A stretch of 64,000 bases of DNA from JAAFHB01 sp038236995 (GTDB lineage Bacteria > Bacteroidota > Bacteroidia > Bacteroidales > Prolixibacteraceae). Position numbers and translations under genes: made by a program. Below the pieces are notes generated by a model. It was not told the DNA's origin, made no database searches, and saw only the letters and a program-made list of their open reading frames with translations. The first letter of the stretch is position 1, and the number at the start of each line of letters is the position of its first letter. Below, one piece after another: positions 35,649-43,188 of this stretch. Location of the stretch: the NCBI GenBank assembly GCA_038236995.1, contig JBBRZE010000016.1, positions 7,552 through 71,551 of the forward strand, in the 5' to 3' direction.

Positions 35649-36116
35649 TTCCAACCGACGATTGGTGCTCTTAGTGGTGGCAGGGTGAATGTATTTATCA
35701 AAAATATTCACCCGGCCATTTGATTTTGGATCGTTATTTTAAATCCGGTTGTCAGTATACCTCATTTCGTACGCACCCAAAGAAATTGGCAATTGTCGAG
35801 TCCAGCGTTAAAGCTGCCTACTGCAAAAAGCGCAACGACTTGTGTAAAGTTGAAGTTGTCTATTGGTTAAATGACACCTTCAAATATATTCATAGAAGTT
35901 GGTTAATTGTTAAGATGACACAGCCAATGATGAATGAATGTTAATTATTGCCGGAAAAAGACCGAAGTCAGATATTACTCTGAAATTAGCATATAATTTA
36001 ACAGATACCATATGGTAAACAATCTATTCATAGTAACCGTTATTGTTCATTTATAGGGAAATAAAGTAAACGCTCAGAAATATCAGATTTACCGGCGTAA
36101 TTCCTAAATAAGATGA
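35649..36116. other. Intergenic region without a convincing gene
   Basis: 468 bases. It holds an 8-base-stem hairpin (GGGTGAAT 35683-35690 with ATTCACCC 35706-35713) after DUF302 and a 12-base palindrome TACCATATGGTA at 36006-36017 upstream of the TauE gene. A 74-codon frame here has no coding features. Confidence 0.5.
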
Positions 36117-36965
36117 ATGATGGTTACTTTTATAGCAATACTTTTTGTAGGTGCATTATTTGCCGGGTTTATCGGTTCACTTACCGGTCTGGGTGGCGGA
36201 GTGATCATCGTGCCTCTTTTGACCATTGGGTTTGGAGTTGACATCCGTTATGCAATTGGCACATCTCTAATCTCGGTTATTGCAACCTCTTCCGGTGCGG
36301 CAACTGCCTATTTAAAAGAGGGTATTTTAAATATCCGGGTTGGAATGTTTCTTGAGATAGCCACTACCTCAGGAGCGATAATCGGCGCTGCGATCGCATT
36401 TTTTGCACCCACCCATGCCATCGCTGTAATTTTCGGTTTTGTACTTTTGTATTCCGCAATCGTCTCTTTCAAAAAGAGAAAAGAGAATACAATGGCAGAA
36501 AGTGCTTCGGAAAAGAAATCAGGCCGAATAATTAAATTATTGAAAACGAAAGGAACCTATCCTACTACCAATGGATTGAAAAATTACACATTACAACATT
36601 TAGGAGGTGGATATATCGTAATGACTTTTGCCGGGATTTTATCGGGTTTATTGGGCATTGGCTCGGGTGCTCTGAAAGTGATTGCAATGGATTCAATCAT
36701 GAAAATTCCTTTTAAAGTCTCGACATCTACAAGTAATTTCATGATTGGTGTTACAGCAGCCGCGAGCGCAGGTATCTATCTGAACAGGGGATATATTGAT
36801 CCTGTATTGTCCATGCCCGTGGTGGTCGGGATTTTAATCGGGTCCCTGGTTGGTGCGAAATTTCTTATTAAATCGCGGACTAAATCGATCCGATTGGTTT
36901 TTGCGATTGTGATTACAATTTTAGCCTTCGAAATGATTTATAACGGGCTTGCAAAAAACATATAA
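36117..36965 (+). CDS. TauE/SafE-family sulfite exporter-like transporter
   Basis: 282 residues with eight or so membrane segments in two halves. Typical motifs are GFIGSLTGLGGGVIIVPLLTIGFGVDIRYAIGTSLISVIATSSGAATAYLKEG and, in the second half, GILSGLLGIGSGALKV. TauE/SafE proteins move sulfite, sulfoacetate or thiosulfate-like anions. The adjoining DUF1634 gene is a frequent partner. In this thiol-rich neighbourhood export or uptake of a sulfur anion is a reasonable inference. Confidence 0.9.
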   Translation: MMVTFIAILFVGALFAGFIGSLTGLGGGVIIVPLLTIGFGVDIRYAIGTSLISVIATSSGAATAYLKEGILNIRVGMFLEIATTSGAIIGAAIAFFAPTHAIAVIFGFVLLYSAIVSFKKRKENTMAESASEKKSGRIIKLLKTKGTYPTTNGLKNYTLQHLGGGYIVMTFAGILSGLLGIGSGALKVIAMDSIMKIPFKVSTSTSNFMIGVTAAASAGIYLNRGYIDPVLSMPVVVGILIGSLVGAKFLIKSRTKSIRLVFAIVITILAFEMIYNGLAKNI

Positions 36966-36966
36966 T

Positions 36967-37362
36967 ATGATGATGAATACGAAACGGTGGAATGATGGTC
37001 AAATGAGAGATATCATGGGAACATTGCTACGTGCAGGCGTATTGACTGCTGCATTTTTAGTAATATCCGGAGGAATCCTGTTTTTCATTCAGCATCCGAA
37101 GGAAATTTTCGACTATACCACTTTTAAAGGAGAACCTGCCCAATTCCGGCAAGTGCATCTGATCGTAAAGGAATCATTGAATTTTAGAGGCAGAGATATT
37201 ATTCAGCTTGGACTCCTTGTGCTAATCGCCACGCCTGTAGCAAGAGTTATTTTTTCATTGATAGGATTTTTTATCGAAAAAGACTGGATATATGTGACAA
37301 TTACAGGAGTCGTATTGATGATTCTTATAGTTAGCCTGTTTAGTAATTATCTGACATTTTGA
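36967..37362 (+). CDS. DUF1634 membrane protein
   Basis: 131 residues from the ATG at 36967, one base after the TauE stop; a longer frame from 36949 overlaps it. Three hydrophobic segments, with RAGVLTAAFLVISGGILFFI, IIQLGLLVLIATPVARVIFSLIGF, and VTITGVVLMILIVSLF, are the signature of DUF1634, which nearly always follows TauE/SafE. It is probably an accessory subunit. Confidence 0.85.
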   Translation: MMMNTKRWNDGQMRDIMGTLLRAGVLTAAFLVISGGILFFIQHPKEIFDYTTFKGEPAQFRQVHLIVKESLNFRGRDIIQLGLLVLIATPVARVIFSLIGFFIEKDWIYVTITGVVLMILIVSLFSNYLTF

Positions 37363-37443
37363 TTGCTCCGTATTTATCGAAATCATCGAAATTTTAGTTT
37401 TATTTCTTTTTTACTAATTTCGATGAATTACTAACTTTGAATT

Positions 37444-38091
37444 ATGATTTTTACAGAAACGATTTTCACATTTCAAACAGCGTATTTCGTCAGCTCATTT
37501 ATAACGTTGCTGGCTTTGATCAATCCGGTTCAGAAAATATTTTTGATAAATTCATTGCAGGAACGTCTTACGGATAAAGAATTGCGTTATATCTCCATCA
37601 AATCATCAATAACTGCATTTGTTATTTTAATGCTCTTCCTTTTTCTGGGGAACTTGATTTTCACATATGTCTTTCGAATCCAGCTTTATTCTTTTCGCGT
37701 AACCTGTGGATTGGTCCTTTTATACAGTGGATGGGTTGCACTTCAACAAGGAGTCTTGATTAATATTGGGAAAGATGTGCGGATTCAGGATATATCATCA
37801 GTACCTATTGCCATTCCGATGATTGCCGGCCCCGGAACGATTACAGCAACCGTGACATTCCCTGCTCAATATGGTGCATTGGTTACAGTATTGGCAGTGT
37901 TTGCAGCACTAGTTGTTAATCTGATCATTATGCTCTACGCAAAAAATATCGGTAGAGTGATGATTAGGCTTAATATCATGTCACCCTTTATCCGGATTAT
38001 TGGTTTAATCATTGCCACGATTGGTATCCAAATGATTTTTGACGGAGGTGTCGAATTCCTTAAAATGCACGGATTAATAAAGATGCTTTAA
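37444..38091 (+). CDS. MarC-family membrane protein
   Basis: 215 residues, six membrane segments. The family features are a FVSSFITLLALINPVQKIFLINSL start, a VTCGLVLLYSGW middle and IAIPMIAGPGTITATV. MarC proteins are integral membrane proteins of unknown role, once and wrongly linked to multiple antibiotic resistance. A TAACTTTG element lies only 4 bases before the ATG (37432-37439), which would give an almost leaderless message if real. Confidence 0.87.
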   Translation: MIFTETIFTFQTAYFVSSFITLLALINPVQKIFLINSLQERLTDKELRYISIKSSITAFVILMLFLFLGNLIFTYVFRIQLYSFRVTCGLVLLYSGWVALQQGVLINIGKDVRIQDISSVPIAIPMIAGPGTITATVTFPAQYGALVTVLAVFAALVVNLIIMLYAKNIGRVMIRLNIMSPFIRIIGLIIATIGIQMIFDGGVEFLKMHGLIKML

Positions 38092-38391
38092 AGATTTCGA
38101 TATCATTTGAATTAAAACTGATTTCCATCTGGCTTATTTGAAAACAGCTGAATTTCTGTCTTTTAATATAAATTTCGACACTATGGGCAGGAAATATTTC
38201 AATATCCGATATAGTTTCGTTGATCTTCAATTCGCTGATAAACATCTGATTGAAAACACCCTTCCTTTTTTGTAATCAACTTTGAAATCCTTTGGAGTCT
38301 TTTGCGTCATCTTTCGTTGTAAAACCAGCCGTCAAAATATTTACTTTTAAACGTTGAATAAAAACACAACAATCTATTTTAGCGACTGCAT
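38092..38391. other. Intergenic region, no supported gene
   Basis: 300 bases between MarC and the His-tailed EamA gene. A 61-codon frame on the minus strand has no recognisable features; no hairpin stands out. Confidence 0.4.
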
Positions 38392-39432
38392 ATGAAGCGC
38401 TTTGCAATTATAACAGGTATTCTTTCCGGGTTTCTTTTTGGAATTGCAACACCATTTAGCAAATTGCTATTGAATGGATTAAATTCTTTTCAATTGGCCG
38501 GTTTGCTTTATTTGGGGGCTGCCTTAGCGATGTCACCCTACCTTTTCAGGAAAATTAGCAATCTGAAATTGCTTTTTCAGCGTGGCAACAGGGCAAAAAC
38601 CATTGGAATTATATTCTTCGGTGGTTTCGCGGGGCCCTTGCTTTTATTGGCTGGTCTTAAAACAGCTAATGCGGCATCGGTTTCAATCTGGTTAAACATG
38701 GAGCTCGTGGCAACGGCCATATTAGGGGTCCTGATTTTTAAAGATGCACTCGACCGCAATACATGGATTGCAGTTGGTTTGACCATTGCAGCCGGAATAA
38801 TTACTTCGATGGGAGAAGGTTCAAGCGGCATAACTTCGGGTTTACTAATCACTGCAGCCTGTATTTGCTGGGGAATCGATAATCACCTGACTGCATTAAC
38901 CGACGGGGCATCGCCTCAGACAGTTACTTTTGTAAAAGGGATCGTGGCTGGGTCGGTTAATCTATTGATCGGATCCGTGATTGCCGAAAACTTCCTTGCA
39001 ACCGGTAATGTGGTTCCTGCAATTGTTGTTGGAATCTTCGCTTATGGTTTTAGCATTGTTCTTTATGTGACATCTGCACAAAATATCGGGGCAACCCGAA
39101 GTCAGATATTGTTTTCTACAGCACCAATATGGGGAGTTGTATTATCCTATTTGTTTGTACACGAACCATTTCAATGGGTTCACGTTATATCGATCGTTCT
39201 ACTGGCGCTTGCTGTTGTTGTTACAAATCTGCTTTCGCATAAACATATGCACACACATGTCGTGATGGAACATATCCATTACCACCAACATACCGATGGT
39301 CATCATACACATTTACATGATGGTGAAACAATGCCGAAAGGCAAATGGCATTCACATGTGCATAAACATGACCCGATAACACACGTTCATCCGCACGACC
39401 CTGACTTGCACCACCGTCATGAACATGAATAA
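38392..39432 (+). CDS. EamA/DMT transporter with long His-rich C-terminal tail
   Basis: 346 residues. Ten membrane segments in two EamA repeats (GILSGFLFGIATPFSKLLL; ILFSTAPIWGVVLSYLFVHEPF). The last ~65 residues form a cytoplasmic or periplasmic tail with more than 20 His (HMHTHVVMEHIHYHQHTDGH, then HSHVHKHDPITHVHPHDPDL). Such tails bind Zn, Ni or Co. It may export a metal or a metal-bound metabolite. The stop is followed 20 bases later by the start of a CDF-like membrane protein, or overlaps it if an earlier ATG is used. Confidence 0.88.
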   Translation: MKRFAIITGILSGFLFGIATPFSKLLLNGLNSFQLAGLLYLGAALAMSPYLFRKISNLKLLFQRGNRAKTIGIIFFGGFAGPLLLLAGLKTANAASVSIWLNMELVATAILGVLIFKDALDRNTWIAVGLTIAAGIITSMGEGSSGITSGLLITAACICWGIDNHLTALTDGASPQTVTFVKGIVAGSVNLLIGSVIAENFLATGNVVPAIVVGIFAYGFSIVLYVTSAQNIGATRSQILFSTAPIWGVVLSYLFVHEPFQWVHVISIVLLALAVVVTNLLSHKHMHTHVVMEHIHYHQHTDGHHTHLHDGETMPKGKWHSHVHKHDPITHVHPHDPDLHHRHEHE

Positions 39433-39451
39433 TTTACAATTAAAATACAAA

Positions 39452-40087
39452 ATGGAAAGCAAACAATATAAAATAGCATTATGGCTGGCCTTTTTTACGA
39501 TCTTCTATAATATTATAGAAGGAGTTGTTTCAATGTGGTTAGGGTTTGAGGACGAAACGCTCACCTTATTTGGCTTTGGCGTCGACAGCTTTATTGAAGT
39601 AATGTCGGGAATTGGAATTGCCGTAATGATTGTCCGTATCGGACAAAATCCGGATAGTCCCAAAAGCACTTTCGAGATAAAAGCATTAAAAATTACAGGA
39701 GCCGCATTCTATCTGTTATCGGTTGGTTTGTTAATCGGTATTGTTTTCAACCTGATCAACCATCACAAGCCCGAAACAACTTTTTGGGGTATTGTAATAT
39801 CGTTGATTTCGATTGCCGTGATGGTTTGGCTGATGAAAGCCAAAAAGAAAGTTGGTAAACAACTCAACTCCGAACCGATCATATCCGACAGTAATTGTAC
39901 AAAAGTCTGTGTATATATGTCGGTCGTATTACTTGCCTCAAGCCTGATCTACGAATACACAGGATTTGCCTATGCCGATGTTATTGGAACGGCCGGTTTG
40001 ATTTATTTTTCAATTACTGAAGGTAAAGAGGCTTTTGAAAAAGCAAGTGGTAAAGAATGCAGTTGCGAACATTGCGAAACAAAATAA
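39452..40087 (+). CDS. CDF-like cation transporter membrane domain with Cys-rich tail
   Basis: 211 residues from the ATG at 39452; an in-frame ATG at 39419 overlaps the EamA stop. Five or six membrane segments resemble the cation diffusion facilitator core: ALWLAFFTIFYNIIEGVVSMWLGFEDETLTLFGFGVDSFIEV, then YEYTGFAYADVIGTAGLIYFSI. The usual HxxxD of the second metal site is reduced to YADVIG, and the tail ends SGKECSCEHCETK. It may carry a metal or be a non-transporting relative. The cysteine desulfurase follows by 19 bases. Confidence 0.75.
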   Translation: MESKQYKIALWLAFFTIFYNIIEGVVSMWLGFEDETLTLFGFGVDSFIEVMSGIGIAVMIVRIGQNPDSPKSTFEIKALKITGAAFYLLSVGLLIGIVFNLINHHKPETTFWGIVISLISIAVMVWLMKAKKKVGKQLNSEPIISDSNCTKVCVYMSVVLLASSLIYEYTGFAYADVIGTAGLIYFSITEGKEAFEKASGKECSCEHCETK

Positions 40088-40106
40088 TAATCATTAGCAG
40101 AGCAAA

Positions 40107-41249
40107 ATGAAACATCCGGTTTATCTCGACTATAACGCCACCACGCCGGTTGATTCGGAGGTTGTAAAAGAAATGATTCCATATATTGAATCGTATTATG
40201 GAAATCCTTCCAGCTCCTATTCAATCGGAAAAAACAATAAAGAGGCCATTGAAAAAGCAAGGGGTAAGGTTGCAGAATTGATCTGCTGTAAGCCGGAAGA
40301 AATCTATTTTACCAGTTGTGCCACCGAATCGAACAACCTTGCCATTAAAGGAATTGCCTTTGCAAACGGCGATAAAGGACGACACATTATCACCTCTGCC
40401 ATCGAACATCCTGCAGTTACCGAGGTTTGCAAATACCTCGGTTCTCAGGGTTTCGAAATCACCTATCTTCCGGTCGATCAATATGGACGGGTTGATCCGG
40501 GACAAGTGGAAGATGCTATTCGGAAAGATACAATCCTGATTACCATTATGCACGCCAACAATGAAGTCGGAACAATTCAGCCCCTTCATGAAATAGGGGT
40601 GATCGCCAGAGAAAGGAAGATTGTTTTTCATACCGATGCTTCGCAGTCGCTTGGTAAAATTGAAACGGATGTCAATAAACTGGGGGTTGACCTGCTGACG
40701 ATTGCCGGACATAAGCTTTATGCACCCAAAGGGATTGGCGCACTTTACATCCGGAAGGGAACGGTGATTGAAAACCAGATGCACGGTGCCAGACAGGAAA
40801 AAGGGATCCGTCCGGGTACCGAAAATGTCATTCATATCGTCGGACTCGGAAGAGCCTGCGAAATAGCGGTGCGTGATTTTAAAAAGAATCAGCAGAATAT
40901 GATTGTTTCACGCGACCGGCTGATCGATGGACTGGTTTCCTGGCTTGGTGATAAAGTTCACATCAACAGCAACCTGAATAATTGTTTGCCTAATACATTA
41001 AGTGTGGCTTTCGAAAACATCAGTGCGCACGCGTTGGCTTCAGCCATCAGCAACGATGTTTTGATCTCTATCGGTTCGGCCTGTCATTCGGGCGAAACAA
41101 CCATTTCTTCAGTCCTTCAGGCGATGAACCTCGATTACGCGACAGCAGTCTCAACAGTGCGGATTTCAACCGGGAAGAATTCTACGGAAGAAGAAATAGA
41201 TTTTGCCATCGAAGTGCTTATAAATGCTATAAATAAGCTCTGGTTATAG
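40107..41249 (+). CDS. Cysteine desulfurase (NifS/IscS type)
   Basis: 380 residues. The PLP Lys203 is in IAGHKLYAPKG, and YLDYNATTPVD opens the protein. The catalytic Cys326 lies in SIGSACHSGE, a short loop as in NifS/IscS group I enzymes. It moves sulfur from cysteine onto its Cys as a persulfide, for Fe-S clusters or other acceptors. Here it ends a run of a His-tailed exporter and a Cys-tailed membrane protein, not an isc/suf cluster, so it may feed sulfane sulfur to the rhodaneses further on. Confidence 0.93.
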   Translation: MKHPVYLDYNATTPVDSEVVKEMIPYIESYYGNPSSSYSIGKNNKEAIEKARGKVAELICCKPEEIYFTSCATESNNLAIKGIAFANGDKGRHIITSAIEHPAVTEVCKYLGSQGFEITYLPVDQYGRVDPGQVEDAIRKDTILITIMHANNEVGTIQPLHEIGVIARERKIVFHTDASQSLGKIETDVNKLGVDLLTIAGHKLYAPKGIGALYIRKGTVIENQMHGARQEKGIRPGTENVIHIVGLGRACEIAVRDFKKNQQNMIVSRDRLIDGLVSWLGDKVHINSNLNNCLPNTLSVAFENISAHALASAISNDVLISIGSACHSGETTISSVLQAMNLDYATAVSTVRISTGKNSTEEEIDFAIEVLINAINKLWL

Positions 41250-41403
41250 ATCATCTTTATGATGCAAAAAGCCCATACATGTGCGAAATACCATCGGCTG
41301 GTATCGCTCTACAAGTTTCCGGTACATATTCCGGTCACCCTGGGTTATTTGCTGAATGATTTCGCTATCGGTCAATTGTCCAATTTCAATATGTTAACTG
41401 AAT

Positions 41404-42102
41404 TTATCCTTTCTTACTTACCTCAAGCAATCCATTGTGATTAACAACCTGAATATCTTTTTCATTCAATTCAATCAATCCGTCTTTTTCGAAGCTCTTC
41501 AATAATTTCACGGTACTTTCTGTCGAAATCCCGGCAAAGTCGGCAATGTCTTTACGCGAGAGTAGTTGAAAAATATGCGGATTCTCATTTTTGAATCCAT
41601 CAACGTACAACAGCGTTTCTGCAATGCGCCCGTTCATTTGTTTATAGATAACTGTTCGCAGTGTATCGAAGAGGTTGGCATTCTGCTCGCAGTACCTTGT
41701 TATCATTGTAAAACCAAACATCCCGTTTTGTTTTATGACTTTAGCAATGGCATCCTTTTCAACCAGAAAAACCTGGCAGTCGGTCAATGCAACTGATGAA
41801 TAGTTGAAAGTGTTTTTTGTGAATACTGCCGAAAGTCCCACGAATTCGCCAGGTTTAATAATCCTTAAGTTATAATTTCTGGAATTGTCCCCCTCAATGT
41901 ATTGTTTGGCTAAGCCACTGATTATAAACAATACATATGATGAAAAAGCCCCCTGTTTGGTAAGGTTGTCACCTTTGCGAAAAAGCACCTGTGTTTTACT
42001 CCCCCTTACCAGCGCTACTTCTTCCGGTATGAGCATTTGAAAACATGGCGCCTGAATGTCGCAAATAAAGTCATTGTCTGTTTCCAGAATAGTCTTCATC
42101 AT
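41404..42102 (-). CDS. Crp/Fnr-family transcription regulator
   Basis: 232 residues. A cyclic-nucleotide-type beta-roll (VLFRKGDNLTKQGAFSSYVLFIISGLAKQYI, ...PGEFVGLSAVF) is followed by a dimer helix and a C-terminal winged helix (LLSRKDIADFAGISTESTVKLLKSFEKDGLIE). Cys residues near the N-terminus (Cys14 and Cys20) could sense redox but no FNR-type four-Cys set is present. It is divergent from the thioredoxin-rhodanese operon and is its likely regulator. Confidence 0.9.
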   Translation of the reverse strand: MMKTILETDNDFICDIQAPCFQMLIPEEVALVRGSKTQVLFRKGDNLTKQGAFSSYVLFIISGLAKQYIEGDNSRNYNLRIIKPGEFVGLSAVFTKNTFNYSSVALTDCQVFLVEKDAIAKVIKQNGMFGFTMITRYCEQNANLFDTLRTVIYKQMNGRIAETLLYVDGFKNENPHIFQLLSRKDIADFAGISTESTVKLLKSFEKDGLIELNEKDIQVVNHNGLLEVSKKG

Positions 42103-42304
42103 TTTAATTTATAAGTTAACCTCTATTTCCATATCAGAACTGCTTTTCTTTCTTTTCCGGAAAATGAAGTGATTTACAAATGACGAAGTTAAATATAAGT
42201 TTTAAAACACAAGGTTGTTTTAGATCAATTAAAAAGTTGTCCTAATTCAATTCAGGAGCTGTTGTGCTTTAACGGGAAAACCTTTATTAACAGAATCAGC
42301 CTTG

Positions 42305-42312
42305 TAACTTTG
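42305..42312 (+). promoter_or_regulatory. -7 element of the thioredoxin-rhodanese operon
   Basis: TAACTTTG, a full TAnnTTTG match, 27 bases before the start at 42340. No good TTG in the -33 place, so it may need an activator such as the divergent Crp/Fnr protein. Confidence 0.5.
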
Positions 42313-42339
42313 CATTGCAAAATTTAAAAACGAAAAGTC

Positions 42340-42696
42340 ATGTTATATACCAATTTAAAACACATCGAAAGTGCTGCAAAGTATGCTGAAATAATTAACG
42401 AAAACGATGATGTGTTGGTTATTTGTGGCCGCATGGGGACAATGTGTGTCCCCGTTTACAGAATTGCTGAAGAATTGGAAGTCGAATACAAACATGTAAA
42501 ATTCTTTGATATGGAATTTGATAATCCGGAATCGCATGTTATTCGCACTTTGCCCGAAGTTGATGGTTTTACCGGAATTCCTTTTACAATTTATTATAAA
42601 AACGGGAAAGTGGTGAATGCTACATCAGGCATTCAGTCCAAAGCACAGTTAATAGCTATTTTAGATAAAGAATTTGCTGCAACCGTCAATGCTTAA
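42340..42696 (+). CDS. Thioredoxin-fold protein with CX6C in place of CxxC
   Basis: 118 residues. The thioredoxin fold is visible from VLVICGRMGTMCVPVYRIAEEL, KHVKFFDMEFD, and the cis-Pro loop GFTGIPFTIYYKNGKVV. The active-site pair is stretched to Cys29 and Cys36 (CX6C), so ordinary dithiol exchange is unlikely. It may hold a persulfide or a metal. It is the first gene of the thioredoxin, CoA-disulfide reductase and rhodanese operon. Confidence 0.82.
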   Translation: MLYTNLKHIESAAKYAEIINENDDVLVICGRMGTMCVPVYRIAEELEVEYKHVKFFDMEFDNPESHVIRTLPEVDGFTGIPFTIYYKNGKVVNATSGIQSKAQLIAILDKEFAATVNA

Positions 42697-42733
42697 GACT
42701 ATAACAAAAATAAAAACTTAATAACAGCGAAAT

Positions 42734-43153
42734 ATGCAAACAACATTTATAGTAATCGGAGTTGTAATTGTCACATTCATTATTCTACGTTCTGTTACGA
42801 TGGCAAAAATGAAAAACACGCCAATGGTTGCTGACCATGTGAAAGTACTCACTCTTACGGATAAAAATTTTCAGCAGCAAACAAAAAACAAAATAATTCT
42901 GGTCGACTTCTGGGCAACATGGTGTGCTCCATGCCGTATGATGGCCCCCGTATTGAACGATGTGGCCTCTGAATTGACAGGAAACTCACTGGTGGGGAAG
43001 ATAAATATCGAACAACATCAAGCCCTCGCACAAAAATTCAAGGTAAGGAGCATTCCCACCTTAATCCTGTTTAAAAACGGAACAGAAATAAACCGTTTTG
43101 TTGGAATTAAATCCAAAGATTTTTTACTCAAAGAGATTGCTAAAATAGGATAA
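42734..43153 (+). CDS. Membrane-anchored thioredoxin
   Basis: 139 residues. An N-terminal membrane helix (TFIVIGVVIVTFIIL) anchors a thioredoxin domain. The active site is FWATWCAPCRMM (Cys64 and Cys67), with the cis-Pro RSIPTLILFKNG. It lies 37 bases after the CX6C protein and 35 before the CoA-disulfide reductase fusion. It should reduce disulfides or persulfides at the membrane. Confidence 0.92.
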   Translation: MQTTFIVIGVVIVTFIILRSVTMAKMKNTPMVADHVKVLTLTDKNFQQQTKNKIILVDFWATWCAPCRMMAPVLNDVASELTGNSLVGKINIEQHQALAQKFKVRSIPTLILFKNGTEINRFVGIKSKDFLLKEIAKIG

Positions 43154-43188
43154 TGTTCAAAGCAACTCAAATACAAATTAGTTAGAAT

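Noticed and set aside
35720..35944. 74-codon plus-strand frame
   Set aside because: Composition unlike a protein gene and no recognisable domain.
38060..38245. 61-codon minus-strand frame
   Set aside because: Overlaps the end of marC and shows no features.
41259..41444. 61-codon frame between the cysteine desulfurase and the Crp/Fnr gene
   Set aside because: Runs into the 3' end of the Crp/Fnr gene; no motif.
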